64,000 nucleotides of DNA, taken from assembly GCF_000774145.1 (NCBI RefSeq), contig NZ_KN322987.1, positions 601,457-665,456 of the forward strand, written 5' to 3'. Of the stretch, positions 42,108 through 51,527 are shown in pieces. Under the pieces are notes generated by a model. The model was not told the DNA's origin and made no database searches. It worked only from the letters and a program-made list of their open reading frames with translations. The stretch is from Pseudomonas mediterranea CFBP 5447. GTDB taxonomy: Bacteria > Pseudomonadota > Gammaproteobacteria > Pseudomonadales > Pseudomonadaceae. Position numbers and translations under genes: made by a program. The number at the start of each line of letters is the position of its first letter. Position 1 is the first letter of the stretch.

Positions 42108-42526
42108 CTGTGGTACTCCGCTTGGGCTTGTTATTGATGGAAGCGTCATGCAGCCCCTTTCGGGCTGCCGGCCATCCTGTTCCTGATTCTCGGGCAGAGG
42201 AAACAGGACGACAGGTGGGTGAAGCTGGACAAGACCCGCAGGTCACATTCCATTTCCATATCATGGGCATCTGCAGGAAACGCCCATGCAAGTGCGCATC
42301 CGTTGCGCAGCTTAACGAGTGCGACAAGGCCCCTGCTTGCAGCGCTGCGACATATTCGGTCATCGGCTAGCGTATGCATCGAACAACCCTAGCAGCCTGG
42401 GCAGCAATCGGCACCCCACGATGTGAAATCGCGCACGGATCAAGCATGTGGTCGCAGTAAATCCCCCAGGCTGGCAAAATCCGCTTCTTCGCACCCGCAA
42501 GGCTCATCGAGCCAGGAGCCGTCCCG
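42108..42526. other. Divergent gap between gdhB and an unknown gene
   Basis: This 419-base gap must carry the gdhB promoter (leftward) and that of the gene at 42527. I see no REP, no structured RNA, and no obvious operator. Confidence 0.5.
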
Positions 42527-42880
42527 ATGCAAATGACCACCGCCCTTCTGATCGCCAACCCGTGCGACGACGAAGAAGACAACATGGCCATGCTGTGCTG
42601 CCACAGCCTGCAGGGCGAAATGTTCCTGATGACCCGCTACCCCGATGAAGACGAACTGGAAATCGCCCTCGATGGCGAGCCGTCGACCCTGGACGGCGTG
42701 AAAGTCACCCTCAGCCCGGCCGTGCTGAAAATCGAAATCGCCGCGGCGGATGCCGATGCGCTCAATGGCGACGATGTGCTGGAAATCAGCCATGACACCG
42801 ATGAAGCGGATCTGGCGGAGGTGGAACTGACGTTGCAGAACATCCTCAGGGGTGTAGGGACCTACGTCAGGCAGAATTGA
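42527..42880 (+). CDS. Conserved acidic protein of unknown function
   Basis: This 117-residue cytoplasmic protein is rich in Asp and Glu (about a quarter of the chain), without a signal peptide, membrane segment or domain I recognise. Short hydrophobic strands alternate with acidic turns (FLMTRYPDEDELEIALDGE), suggesting a small beta-sheet protein. AGGAG eight bases upstream supports ATG 42527. Coding bias is normal for the window. It may belong to a Pseudomonas-restricted family. It is transcribed away from gdhB, so shared control with glutamate catabolism is conceivable but unproven. Confidence 0.7.
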   Translation: MQMTTALLIANPCDDEEDNMAMLCCHSLQGEMFLMTRYPDEDELEIALDGEPSTLDGVKVTLSPAVLKIEIAAADADALNGDDVLEISHDTDEADLAEVELTLQNILRGVGTYVRQN

Positions 42881-42892
42881 TTTCAGCGTCTG

Positions 42893-42931
42893 CGCGGCCG
42901 CTATCGCGAGCAGGCTCGCTCCCACAAGGGA
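42893..42931. repeat. REP element
   Basis: A single REP (CTATCGCGAGCAGGCTCGCT orientation) just after the acidic-protein gene. Confidence 0.85.
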
Positions 42932-43008
42932 TTAGTGGCGACCGCTATTTCCGATGACACCTCACAACCCTGTGGGAGCCACTATTCCCGGGAACACCTC
43001 GACCCCAC

Positions 43009-43040
43009 TGTGGGAGCGAGCCTGCTCGCGATAGCGTCAG
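43009..43040. repeat. REP element
   Basis: A REP in the opposite orientation to that at 42893. A half-copy CTGTGGGAGC lies between them at 42970. Confidence 0.85.
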
Positions 43041-43129
43041 CCCAGCCACTTGGGCCCTTGATCGTCGCCCACCGTCGGTCGCCCCTCCCGCACAACGCCC
43101 TTGACGACTCACCGGGTTCTGAGGTTTCC

Positions 43130-43143
43130 TGAAACCGGTTTCA
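43130..43143. promoter_or_regulatory. PtxS operator upstream of ptxS
   Basis: The perfect palindrome TGAAACCGGTTTCA is the known PtxS-binding sequence. It lies 36 bases before the ptxS start, so PtxS should repress its own gene until 2-ketogluconate is present. Confidence 0.9.
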
Positions 43144-43178
43144 GAGCCGCTAATAAATCCAACAGGCAGGTTTCAACC

Positions 43179-44204
43179 GTGAATTCTTTCTCCGCCGCCC
43201 AGCGCAGCCGCGTGACCATGCTTGACGTCGCCGAACGCGCCGGTGTTTCCAAGGCCAGCGTCTCGCGGTTCATCGGCGAGGACCGCGCCCTGCTCTCCGA
43301 GGCCATCGCCCGGCGCATCGAGCAGGCGATCAACGAGCTGGGCTATCGCCCCAACCAGATGGCCCGCGGCCTCAAGCGCGGCCGTACCCGCCTGATCGGC
43401 ATGCTGGTGGCCGATATCCGCAATCCCTATTCAATTGCCGTGATGCACGGCGTGGAAACCGCCTGCCGCCGCCACGGCTACAGCCTGGTGGTGTGCAACA
43501 CCGACCGCGACGACGAACAGGAACGCCAGCACCTGGCCTTGTTGCGTGCCTACAACATCGAAGGGCTGATCGTGAACACCCTCGGTCATCACCGGGACGA
43601 ACTGCTTGAACTGCGCAGCGAGATGCCCCTGGTGCTGGTGGACCGCAAGGTCGATCGACTCGAAAGCGACCTGGTGGGCCTGGACAATCCGGCGGCAGTG
43701 AAGATGGCGCTCGATCATCTCGAACAGCGCGGCTACCGTGACCTGCTGCTGGTGACCGAACCGTTCGACGGCACCAGCTCCCGGATCGAGCGGGTCGACA
43801 GCTTCAAGTCGGAGATCGAACGGCGCCCGGCCCTGGCCGGTGCCGTGGTGGAAATCCACGATCAACTGACGTCCCGGATCAAGACCTTTCTCGCCCAGCC
43901 GGGTCCTGGCCCCAAGGCGCTGTTCTGCGCCAACGGCATTGCCGCCTTGTCCGCCACCCAAGTGTTGCGCGAATTGGGCTGCCACCTATTCAACGACGTG
44001 GGCCTGATCGCCCTCGACGACCTGGACTGGTACCCGTTGGTGGGCAGCGGCATCACCGCCCTGGCCCAACCGACCGCCGAGATCGGCGCCCGTGCCTTCG
44101 AATGCCTGCTCAAGCGCCTGCGCGGCGACAACGGGCCGGTGCAAACCCTGGATTTTGCGGCGCGGTTGATTGAGCGCGGGTCGACGCTTGGGATTTCCGA
44201 GTGA
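43179..44204 (+). CDS. ptxS: LacI-family repressor PtxS of the 2-ketogluconate operon
   Basis: This 341-residue LacI-type regulator has an N-terminal helix-turn-helix (MLDVAERAGVSKASVSRFIGED), a hinge helix (RPNQMARGLKRGRT) and a periplasmic-binding-like effector domain. It precedes kguEKTD, and two copies of its palindrome flank it, which identifies it as PtxS; the effector is 2-ketogluconate. The start is GTG 43179, beginning MNSFSAAQRSRVTM; the frame is open to 43101 across the operator, so the internal start is preferred. PtxS normally represses both its own gene and the kgu operon. Confidence 0.92.
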   Translation: MNSFSAAQRSRVTMLDVAERAGVSKASVSRFIGEDRALLSEAIARRIEQAINELGYRPNQMARGLKRGRTRLIGMLVADIRNPYSIAVMHGVETACRRHGYSLVVCNTDRDDEQERQHLALLRAYNIEGLIVNTLGHHRDELLELRSEMPLVLVDRKVDRLESDLVGLDNPAAVKMALDHLEQRGYRDLLLVTEPFDGTSSRIERVDSFKSEIERRPALAGAVVEIHDQLTSRIKTFLAQPGPGPKALFCANGIAALSATQVLRELGCHLFNDVGLIALDDLDWYPLVGSGITALAQPTAEIGARAFECLLKRLRGDNGPVQTLDFAARLIERGSTLGISE

Positions 44205-44211
44205 TCGGGGC

Positions 44212-44297
44212 GGCCCTATCGCGAGCAGGCTCGCTCCCACACGGGACCTGTGCCATATCGGCGATTCCCTGTGGGAGCGAGCCTGCTCGCGATGGGG
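44212..44297. repeat. REP pair between ptxS and kguE
   Basis: Two REPs in opposite orientations (44212-44245 and 44268-44297), just before the second PtxS operator. Confidence 0.9.
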
Positions 44298-44328
44298 CCC
44301 GCAAGCAGAACCTTTTTTTGAACAAAAC

Positions 44329-44342
44329 TGAAACCGGTTTCA
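44329..44342. promoter_or_regulatory. PtxS operator upstream of kguE
   Basis: A second perfect TGAAACCGGTTTCA, 13 bases before the kguE start. The promoter must lie to its left, in the short space after the REP pair. Confidence 0.9.
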
Positions 44343-44355
44343 GAGGTGTAGAACA

Positions 44356-45138
44356 ATGACTAAACCACCCGTTTCCATCAGCCTGTCCAGCTACGGCGCC
44401 GACCTGGTGCGACAGCAGGGCCAAGGCCGTTTCACCACGCTATTGGCCGCCGCCGGCGCCTCGCGTATCGAATGGCGTGAAGAACTGCTCACCGACGAAC
44501 AGCCCGCCGAGCTGGCCGCCAATGCCCTGGCCGAAGGCCTGCAGAGTATTTTTTCGTCGCCCCTCGAGCTGTGGCTTGCCGACCGCGCCCAACCCAACCC
44601 CGCGCTGTCGCCGGCCTTGCAGCGTGCCGAAGCGTTCGGCTCGAAATGGCTGAAAGTCTCGCTCGGGCATTTCACCGACGCCCACGACCTGACCAGCCTG
44701 GCGGAGATCCTCGCCGCCAGCCCGGTGCAGTTGCTGGTTGAGAACGACCAGACGACGCAGGGCGGCCGGATCGAGCCCTTCCAACGTTTCTTCGCCGCCA
44801 CCGAGCGCCAAGGATTGCCCATCGGCATGACCTTCGACATTGGCAACTGGCAATGGCAGGACCAATCGGCGGCCATGGCGGCCCGCGAACTCGGACGCCA
44901 TGTGCGGTATGTGCATTGCAAGGCTGTGGCCCGGCGTGACGACGGCAAGTTGATTGCGGTGCCGCCGGCGTTGACCGATCTGCATCTATGGGAACAACTG
45001 TTCAAGCAGATGCCCGCCGGCGTGATGCGCGCCGCCGAGTACCCACTGCAGGGCGATGACCTGCTGCAGTTGACCGCTGCACACGTCACCGCCCTTGCCG
45101 GCCTCGGGCAAGCCCGCCGGGAGCCTGCTCATGTCTGA
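44356..45138 (+). CDS. kguE: KguE, TIM-barrel sugar isomerase/epimerase-like protein
   Basis: This 260-residue cytoplasmic protein of the xylose-isomerase-like TIM-barrel (AP endonuclease 2) family is the first gene of the kgu operon. Putative metal-binding residues are E in LLVENDQTTQ, D/H positions in GMTFDIGNW and VRYVHCKA, and E in RAAEYPL. Its exact reaction in 2-ketogluconate breakdown is not established. GAGG sits about nine bases upstream of ATG 44356. The stop overlaps the kguK start by eight bases, so translation is coupled. Confidence 0.88.
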   Translation: MTKPPVSISLSSYGADLVRQQGQGRFTTLLAAAGASRIEWREELLTDEQPAELAANALAEGLQSIFSSPLELWLADRAQPNPALSPALQRAEAFGSKWLKVSLGHFTDAHDLTSLAEILAASPVQLLVENDQTTQGGRIEPFQRFFAATERQGLPIGMTFDIGNWQWQDQSAAMAARELGRHVRYVHCKAVARRDDGKLIAVPPALTDLHLWEQLFKQMPAGVMRAAEYPLQGDDLLQLTAAHVTALAGLGQARREPAHV

Positions 45139-46126
45139 ATTCGATGTCTTGTCGTTCGGCGAAACCATGGCGATGCTGGTGGCCGACCATTGCGGCGACC
45201 TGGCCAGCATCCACCATTTCAGCAAACGTATCGCCGGGGCCGACAGCAACGTCGCCATCGGCCTGGCGCGGCTGGGCTTCAATGTGGCGTGGTTGAGCCG
45301 GGTCGGCGCCGATTCCCTGGGACGCTTTGTCGTGCAGACGCTGGAACGGGAAGGCCTGGATTGTCGCCATGTGGCGGTCGACCCAGCGCACCCCACCGGG
45401 TTTCAGTTCAAATCCCGTAGCGACGATGGCAGCGACCCGCAGGTGGAGTATTTCCGTCGCGGATCGGCGGCCAGCCACCTGTCGATCGACGCCATCGCCC
45501 CGGCGCTGCTGGGCGCCCGGCACCTGCACGCCACCGGTATCGTGCCGGCGCTGTCGGCGACGGCACGGGAGATGTCCTTTGAATTGATGACCCGCATGCG
45601 CGAGGCCGGCCGCAGCCTGTCCTTCGACCCCAACCTGCGACCCAGCCTGTGGTCCAGCGAGTCGTCGATGATCCGCGAAGTCAATCGCCTCGCCGCCCTC
45701 GCCCACTGGGTCTTGCCCGGGCTCGAAGAAGGCCGGTTGCTGACCGGCTTCGACGACCCGACTGACATCGCCGCGTTCTACCTGGACCAGGGCGCCAACG
45801 CCGTGGTGATCAAGCTCGGCGCCCAAGGCGCCTACTACCGCACGCCGCAGGACCAGGGCTTCGTGGCTGGCGTGCCGGTGGCCCGGGTGGTGGACACGGT
45901 AGGCGCCGGCGACGGGTTTGCCGTCGGCCTGATCAGTGCACTGCTGGAAGGCCGGGAAATCACCGAAGCCGTGCAGCGCGCCAATTGGATTGGCAGTCGC
46001 GCGGTGCAGAACCGTGGGGACATGGAGGGATTGCCGACCCGGGCCGAGTTCCTGGCTGAATTCAACGACGCCAATCGCGAGCAAGCTCTCTCGTTAAATC
46101 TGTGGGAGCGAGCCTGCTCGCGATAA
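45131..46126 (+). CDS. kguK: 2-Ketogluconate kinase, PfkB family
   Basis: This 331-residue PfkB kinase phosphorylates 2-keto-D-gluconate to the 6-phosphate. The N-terminal segment FGETMAMLV with GADSNVAIGLARLG is the first PfkB signature, and DTVGAGDGFAVGL near residue 258 holds the catalytic Asp. ATG 45131 is fixed by overlap with kguE and GGGAGCC upstream; the frame is open to 45095. The last 18 residues (ANREQALSLNLWERACSR) come from REP-like sequence: NREQAL and LWERACSR are translations of REP halves, and the stop codon lies in the REP at 46100-46130. The original C-terminus was probably shorter or has been replaced. Confidence 0.92.
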   Translation: MSEFDVLSFGETMAMLVADHCGDLASIHHFSKRIAGADSNVAIGLARLGFNVAWLSRVGADSLGRFVVQTLEREGLDCRHVAVDPAHPTGFQFKSRSDDGSDPQVEYFRRGSAASHLSIDAIAPALLGARHLHATGIVPALSATAREMSFELMTRMREAGRSLSFDPNLRPSLWSSESSMIREVNRLAALAHWVLPGLEEGRLLTGFDDPTDIAAFYLDQGANAVVIKLGAQGAYYRTPQDQGFVAGVPVARVVDTVGAGDGFAVGLISALLEGREITEAVQRANWIGSRAVQNRGDMEGLPTRAEFLAEFNDANREQALSLNLWERACSR

Positions 46127-46130
46127 AGGC
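46100..46130. repeat. REP element overlapping the 3' end of kguK
   Basis: A full REP (TGTGGGAGCGAGCCTGCTCG) whose reading frame supplies the last codons and the TAA stop of kguK. Confidence 0.9.
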
Positions 46131-46190
46131 CTGAAGCACACCGCAAATACACCTGCTGCGACAAAAACAACAAGCTCAGGAGTCAACGAC

Positions 46191-47489
46191 ATGCAAACGC
46201 TCAACCTCGCCACCCGCCGCTGGTGGTACATCATGCCCATCGTGTTCATCACCTATAGCCTGGCCTATCTGGACCGGGCCAATTATGGATTCGCCGCGGC
46301 CTCGGGCATGGCCAAGGACCTGATGATCACCCCGGGACTGTCGTCATTGCTCGGCGCGCTGTTTTTCCTCGGCTACTTTTTCTTCCAGGTGCCGGGGGCG
46401 ATCTACGCGCAGAAACACAGCGTGAAGAAGCTGATCTTCGTCAGCCTGATCCTCTGGGGCTCGCTGGCGACGTTGACCGGCGTGGTGTCCAACGCCTACT
46501 GGCTGATCGTGATCCGCTTCATGCTCGGTGTGGTCGAAGCCGCCGTGATGCCGGCCATGCTGGTGTACCTGTGCCACTGGTTCACCCGGGCCGAACGCTC
46601 GCGCGCCAATACCTTCCTGATCCTCGGCAACCCGGTGACCATGCTGTGGATGTCGGTGGTGTCGGGTTACCTGGTGCAGCAATTCGACTGGCGCTGGATG
46701 TTCATCATCGAAGGCCTGCCGGCAGTACTCTGGGCCTTCATCTGGTGGCGCCTGGCGGACGATCGTCCGTCCCAGGCCAAGTGGCTCAGTGCCCAGGAAA
46801 AACAGGACCTGGAAAGCGCACTGGCGGCCGAACAGGTCGGCATCAAGGCAGTGAAGAACTACGCCGAGGCCTTCCGCTCGCCCAAGGTCATCATCCTGGC
46901 GTTGCAGTTCTTCTGCTGGAGCATCGGCGTCTACGGGTTCGTGCTGTGGCTGCCGTCCATCCTCAAGGCCGGCCTGCAAATGAGCATGGTCGAGGCTGGC
47001 TGGCTTTCCTCGTTGCCGTACCTGGCGGCCGTCGTTGCCATGCTCGGCGTGTCCTGGGCCTCGGACAAGGCACAGAAGCGCAAGCGCTTCGTCTGGCCGC
47101 CGCTGCTGGTGGCGTCCATCGCGTTCTATGCCTCGTACCTGCTGGGACCTGAGCACTTCTGGTGGTCCTACAGCCTGCTGGTGATCGCCGGCGCCTGCAT
47201 GTACGCGCCCTATGGACCATTTTTTGCCATCGTTCCGGAAATCCTGCCGGCCAACGTCGCCGGCGGTGCCATGGCGTTGATCAACAGCATGGGCGCGCTG
47301 GGCTCCTTCGGTGGTTCGTACCTGGTGGGCTACCTCAATGGTTCCACCGGCTCCCCGGGCATGTCCTTCCTGCTGATGAGTGGCGCCTTGCTGCTGTCGG
47401 TGGTGCTGACCCTCGCCCTCAAGCCCGGCGCCAGCGACCGCGCCAACCCTCATTCCGCGACGCCACACCCGGCGCCCGCCCATTCCTGA
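46191..47489 (+). CDS. kguT: 2-Ketogluconate transporter, MFS family
   Basis: This 432-residue transporter has twelve membrane helices and belongs to the anion:cation symporter (ACS) branch of the MFS. YSLAYLDRANYGFAAASG in helix 1 is typical of sugar-acid carriers, and the loop after helix 10 begins the GGAMALINSMGALGSFGG stretch. Position between kguK and kguD identifies it as the 2-ketogluconate importer. AGGA lies nine bases upstream of ATG 46191. The gap of 64 bases after kguK contains the tail of the REP. The Pro/Ala/His-rich C-terminal tail (residues 415-432) is probably disordered. Confidence 0.92.
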   Translation: MQTLNLATRRWWYIMPIVFITYSLAYLDRANYGFAAASGMAKDLMITPGLSSLLGALFFLGYFFFQVPGAIYAQKHSVKKLIFVSLILWGSLATLTGVVSNAYWLIVIRFMLGVVEAAVMPAMLVYLCHWFTRAERSRANTFLILGNPVTMLWMSVVSGYLVQQFDWRWMFIIEGLPAVLWAFIWWRLADDRPSQAKWLSAQEKQDLESALAAEQVGIKAVKNYAEAFRSPKVIILALQFFCWSIGVYGFVLWLPSILKAGLQMSMVEAGWLSSLPYLAAVVAMLGVSWASDKAQKRKRFVWPPLLVASIAFYASYLLGPEHFWWSYSLLVIAGACMYAPYGPFFAIVPEILPANVAGGAMALINSMGALGSFGGSYLVGYLNGSTGSPGMSFLLMSGALLLSVVLTLALKPGASDRANPHSATPHPAPAHS

Positions 47490-47504
47490 ATCGAGACCCC
47501 GCTC

Positions 47505-48482
47505 ATGAAAAAGCACGTGGTGTTGTACAAGGCGCTGTCGGCGCCACTGATGGCTCGTTTGCAAGCGCAGGCCGACGTCACCCTTATTGAACGCCTGGAC
47601 GCCCAGGGCCTGGCGCAACTGCGCGCCGCCCTGCCCAGCGCCCATGGCCTCTTGGGCGCGAGCCTCAAGCTGGACGCTTCGCTACTGGACCTGGCGCCGA
47701 ACCTGCAAGCCATCGCCAGCGTCTCGGTGGGAGTCGACAACTACGACATCGACTACCTGACCGAACGCCGGATCCTGCTGAGCAACACCCCGGACGTGCT
47801 GACCGAGACCACAGCCGACACCGGGTTCGCGCTGATCCTGGCGACCGCCCGCCGCGTGGTGGAGCTGGCCAACCTGGTTCGTGCAGGCGGCTGGCAACAA
47901 AGCATCGGCCCCCGGCACTTCGGCACCGACGTCCACGGCAAGACCCTGGGCATCATCGGCATGGGCCGCATCGGCGAGGCCTTGGCACAGCGCGGCCACT
48001 TCGGCTTCGGCATGCCGGTGCTCTACCACAGCCACTCGCCCAAGCCTGCCGTCGAACAGCGGTTCAACGCACGCTACTGCTCGCTGGAAACATTGTTGCG
48101 CGAAGCCGACTTCGTCTGCCTGACCCTGCCATTGACGGCCGAGACCCAAGGCCTGATCGATGCACGAGCGTTTGCGCAGATGCGTCCCGAGACCCTGTTC
48201 ATCAACATCTCCCGGGGCAAGGTGGTGGACGAAGCGGCACTGATCGACGCCCTGCGCAACGGCCAGATCCGTGGCGCGGGGCTGGACGTGTTCGAGCGCG
48301 AACCCTTGAACCCGGACTCGCCGTTGCTGCACATGGACAACGTGGTGGCTACCCCGCATATGGGCTCGGCCACCCACGAGACCCGAGAGGCCATGGCGCG
48401 CTGCGCAGTGGACAACCTGTTGGCGGCATTGGCGGGTGAGCGGCCGATGAATCTGGTGAATTCGGGGGCGTGGAAAGGCTGA
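47505..48482 (+). CDS. kguD: 2-Ketogluconate-6-phosphate reductase
   Basis: This 325-residue D-2-hydroxyacid dehydrogenase reduces 2-keto-6-phosphogluconate to 6-phosphogluconate with NAD(P)H, feeding the Entner-Doudoroff pathway. The Rossmann motif GIIGMGRIGEALAQR (about 148-162), a following SHSPKP loop lacking an acidic NAD-specificity residue (consistent with NADPH), NISRGKVVDEAAL with the catalytic Arg, the Glu in FEREPL and the His in TPHMGSATHE are all present. It starts 15 bases after kguT and ends the operon. No strong terminator follows; a partial REP and a larger palindromic repeat do. Confidence 0.93.
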   Translation: MKKHVVLYKALSAPLMARLQAQADVTLIERLDAQGLAQLRAALPSAHGLLGASLKLDASLLDLAPNLQAIASVSVGVDNYDIDYLTERRILLSNTPDVLTETTADTGFALILATARRVVELANLVRAGGWQQSIGPRHFGTDVHGKTLGIIGMGRIGEALAQRGHFGFGMPVLYHSHSPKPAVEQRFNARYCSLETLLREADFVCLTLPLTAETQGLIDARAFAQMRPETLFINISRGKVVDEAALIDALRNGQIRGAGLDVFEREPLNPDSPLLHMDNVVATPHMGSATHETREAMARCAVDNLLAALAGERPMNLVNSGAWKG

Positions 48483-48505
48483 GTTGTTCTTTTGCCAGCA
48501 TCGTT

Positions 48506-48534
48506 GTCATCGCGAGCAAGCTCGCTCCCACAGG
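48506..48534. repeat. Single REP element
   Basis: One REP copy (CGAGCAAGCTCGCTCCCACA) downstream of kguD. Confidence 0.8.
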
Positions 48535-48574
48535 ACTTGCGGTGTGCCCAATATCTGAGGCTGTCGTTGGCTCC

Positions 48575-48709
48575 ATGTGGCGAGGGAGCTTGCTCCCGCT
48601 GGGCTGCGAAGCAGCCCCAAAATCAGCCGGCGCGGCTTCCCAAGAACACTCCGCCAGCCGGCCTGCGACTGCTGCGCAGCCGAGCGGGAGCAAGCTCCCT
48701 CGCCACGGG
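48575..48709. repeat. Inverted repeat, GTGGCGAGGGAGCTTGCTCC family
   Basis: Arms of 24 bases (GTGGCGAGGGAGCTTGCTCC... and its complement) each contain an internal palindrome GGGAGCTTGCTCCC. They are separated by about 85 bases with further short palindromes. Related to the copy at 56465. Confidence 0.88.
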
Positions 48710-48720
48710 GGCTATAGCGA

Positions 48721-49080
48721 CTAACGCGTCTCGACGTTGTCGAGTGCGCGGTTTGCCAACAGGGTACCCAGTTCGATCAGCTGTTGGATGCCCAGGAGGA
48801 AATGCCGGCGTGAACCCTCCAGGTCGAACGCCAGGTCGTTGACCATGACGTTGGCTGAAGCCAGGGTTTCGCTGAGATTGGCGAGCAGGCTTTCGGTGTC
48901 GATGTTCTGGTTGACGATGAAGAGTTGGCCGGAGGCAGGATCCGCTTCGGTTTTTTCCGGTTTGGGGTTTAGGTAATGATCGAGGACGCGGTCGGTGACC
49001 TCGTTGTGTTTTTGCGACTTGGTTTCTTTGCGCGGTGAAGCAGGACCGGTATTCGGTGGATTCGGGGTTACTTTGAACAT
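48721..49080 (-). CDS. DUF6124-like small protein
   Basis: This 119-residue cytoplasmic protein matches a family widespread in Pseudomonas with many paralogues. It has a polar N-terminus (MFKVTPNPP), then RVLDHYLNP, and a C-terminal helical segment beginning NIDTESLLANLSETLASANVM with LAFDLEGSRRHFLLGIQQLIELG. The charged N-terminal 50 residues look disordered. Function is unknown. A GGAG six bases upstream supports ATG 49080. The 250 bases upstream contain repeated GGTTTGGTAGC-type boxes and hairpins and probably form a leader or promoter element. Confidence 0.7.
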   Translation of the reverse strand: MFKVTPNPPNTGPASPRKETKSQKHNEVTDRVLDHYLNPKPEKTEADPASGQLFIVNQNIDTESLLANLSETLASANVMVNDLAFDLEGSRRHFLLGIQQLIELGTLLANRALDNVETR

Positions 49081-49082
49081 AA

Positions 49083-49330
49083 ATGAATCTCCAAATCAGA
49101 AAAAGGAGACCATCAACCTCGCTACCAAACGAAGGTGGCGGCCATACGCGGGTTGGTAGACCGGTGACTTGGAGAACCGGCGCGTCCGAAGACGCCCTGC
49201 GCATGACCGCCATAAAACAGATACCGAAAGGCCTCTGTTACAGGGGACTGTGCGACAAGTCAAAAGCCGGGCTACCAAACCCGATCGCTGATTCACCAGC
49301 GACCCGGAAACGATAGGACTTGCTTCCCAG
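49083..49330 (-). promoter_or_regulatory. Repeat-containing leader region of the DUF6124-like gene
   Basis: Read on the minus strand, GTTTGGTAGC occurs at 49280-49271 and 49130-49121, exactly 150 bases apart, with an inverted relative (TCTACCAACC) at 49160-49151 that pairs with the proximal box (seven base pairs TACC-AA type). A second hairpin TCGCTG/CAGCGA surrounds GTGAAT near 49283-49300. No peptide with a ribosome-binding site is evident, although the minus frame is open for more than 100 codons. It may be a structured 5' leader. Confidence 0.45.
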
Positions 49331-49613
49331 GCGCACAAGCCGGCGGATTCTGGCGCAGTTGTGGGCAATGGCGCAAGATGAGGTAGCCTGTTCCAGGGCC
49401 CTCCTACGCCCGGATAAACATCCCCCCATTTTGTGCGTGCTTTGCAGCTCAAGCGGGACCCAGCTCTTCCTCCCCTGTTTCCAAACCGATCACAATTGTG
49501 AACACCCGATCAAAATCCCGTTAGTCGCCACCCCCCGCCATGCATTAAAGTAACGCCCCCAGCCCCGGCATTATCCGAATGCCCTGGGCCACCCTTTCCA
49601 GGAACCGTCACCG
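49331..49613. other. Promoter-side gap of the MoxR operon
   Basis: No gene is supported here. The only distinct feature is the ten-base palindrome CACAATTGTG at 49491-49500, about 115 bases before the MoxR start. It could be an operator. Confidence 0.35.
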
Positions 49614-50573
<960 letters not shown>

Positions 50574-50582
50574 GCATGCGTC

Positions 50583-51527
50583 ATGAATAATCCACTGGCG
50601 CCCACACCGGGCATCCGCGTCAGCCTTTCGGAGCTGATCGAGATGCGCCATCGCGTGCGCGAAGTGCAATTGTTCTCGACGCCGGGCCAGCGCAGCCCGC
50701 TGATCGGCCTGCACCACTCCAAGCTGCGCGGGCGCGGGGTGGACTTCGACCAGGTGCGGGTCTACCAGGCCGGCGACGATGTGCGCACCATCGACTGGCG
50801 CGTCACCGCCCGGACCCAGGAACCCCACACCAAGCTGTTTCACGAAGAGCGGGAACGGCCGATCTTCATCATGATCGAGCAGAGCCATCGCCTGTTCTTC
50901 GGCTCGGGGCAGGTGTTCAAGTCGGTGCTTGCCGCCCAGGCCGCCAGCCTCATCGGCTGGGCGGCGTTGGGGCATAACGACCGTGTGGGCGGGCTGGTGT
51001 TCGGCAACAACAGCCATTACGAGGTCAAGCCACGGCGTAGCAAGCAGAGTCTGTTGCAACTGCTCAATCGCCTGGTGCGGGTCAACCAGTCGCTGCACAC
51101 CGAAAGCGAGCCGGACCGCGATTCGTTCGGCGTTGCCCTGCGCCGGGCCCGCGAGGTGCTGCGCCCCGGCAGCCTGGTCATCGTCATCTGCGACGAGCGT
51201 GCATTGTCCGACAGCGCCGAGCAGCAACTGAGCCTGCTGTCCCGGCATTGCGACCTGTTGCTGCTGCCGCTGTCGGACCCACTGGACCACGCCCTCCCCG
51301 CTGCCGGGTTGCTGCGTTTCTCCCAGCGCGGCGCGCAGTTGGAGCTCGACACGTTGAACGTCGAACTGCGCCAGGCCTATCGGGCCCAGGCCGAGGCACG
51401 CCAGGCGCGCTGGGAATGGCTTGCGCAGAAGCTGCGGATCCTGATGCTGCCCCTCAGCACCCAGGGCGACATGGTCGAACAATTGCGCGATTACCTGAAT
51501 CCCGGCCGCACGGGGAAAAGCCGATGA
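50583..51527 (+). CDS. DUF58 protein
   Basis: This 314-residue protein has the central DUF58 signature GRGVDFDQVRVYQAGDDVRTIDWRVTAR and a following degenerate VWA-like fold (PIFIMIEQSHRLFFGSG, LVIVICDERAL). It has no membrane segment and is presumably cytoplasmic, cooperating with the MoxR ATPase encoded just upstream. The stop overlaps the next gene's start as ATGA. The function of DUF58 proteins is not settled; in Bat-type operons they are a constant partner of MoxR. Confidence 0.88.
   Translation: MNNPLAPTPGIRVSLSELIEMRHRVREVQLFSTPGQRSPLIGLHHSKLRGRGVDFDQVRVYQAGDDVRTIDWRVTARTQEPHTKLFHEERERPIFIMIEQSHRLFFGSGQVFKSVLAAQAASLIGWAALGHNDRVGGLVFGNNSHYEVKPRRSKQSLLQLLNRLVRVNQSLHTESEPDRDSFGVALRRAREVLRPGSLVIVICDERALSDSAEQQLSLLSRHCDLLLLPLSDPLDHALPAAGLLRFSQRGAQLELDTLNVELRQAYRAQAEARQARWEWLAQKLRILMLPLSTQGDMVEQLRDYLNPGRTGKSR

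Noticed and set aside
39681..42137. Plus-strand 818-codon frame inside gdhB
   Set aside because: It is exactly antisense to a gene with clear family identity and has no homologous motif.
43101..43178. Longer ptxS start at 43101
   Set aside because: It would make the PtxS operator part of the coding sequence and adds residues with no helix-turn-helix family similarity.
49096..49452. Minus-strand 118-codon frame upstream of the DUF6124-like gene
   Set aside because: It has no ribosome-binding site and low-quality composition, and overlaps a leader with repeats and hairpins, which better explain the region.
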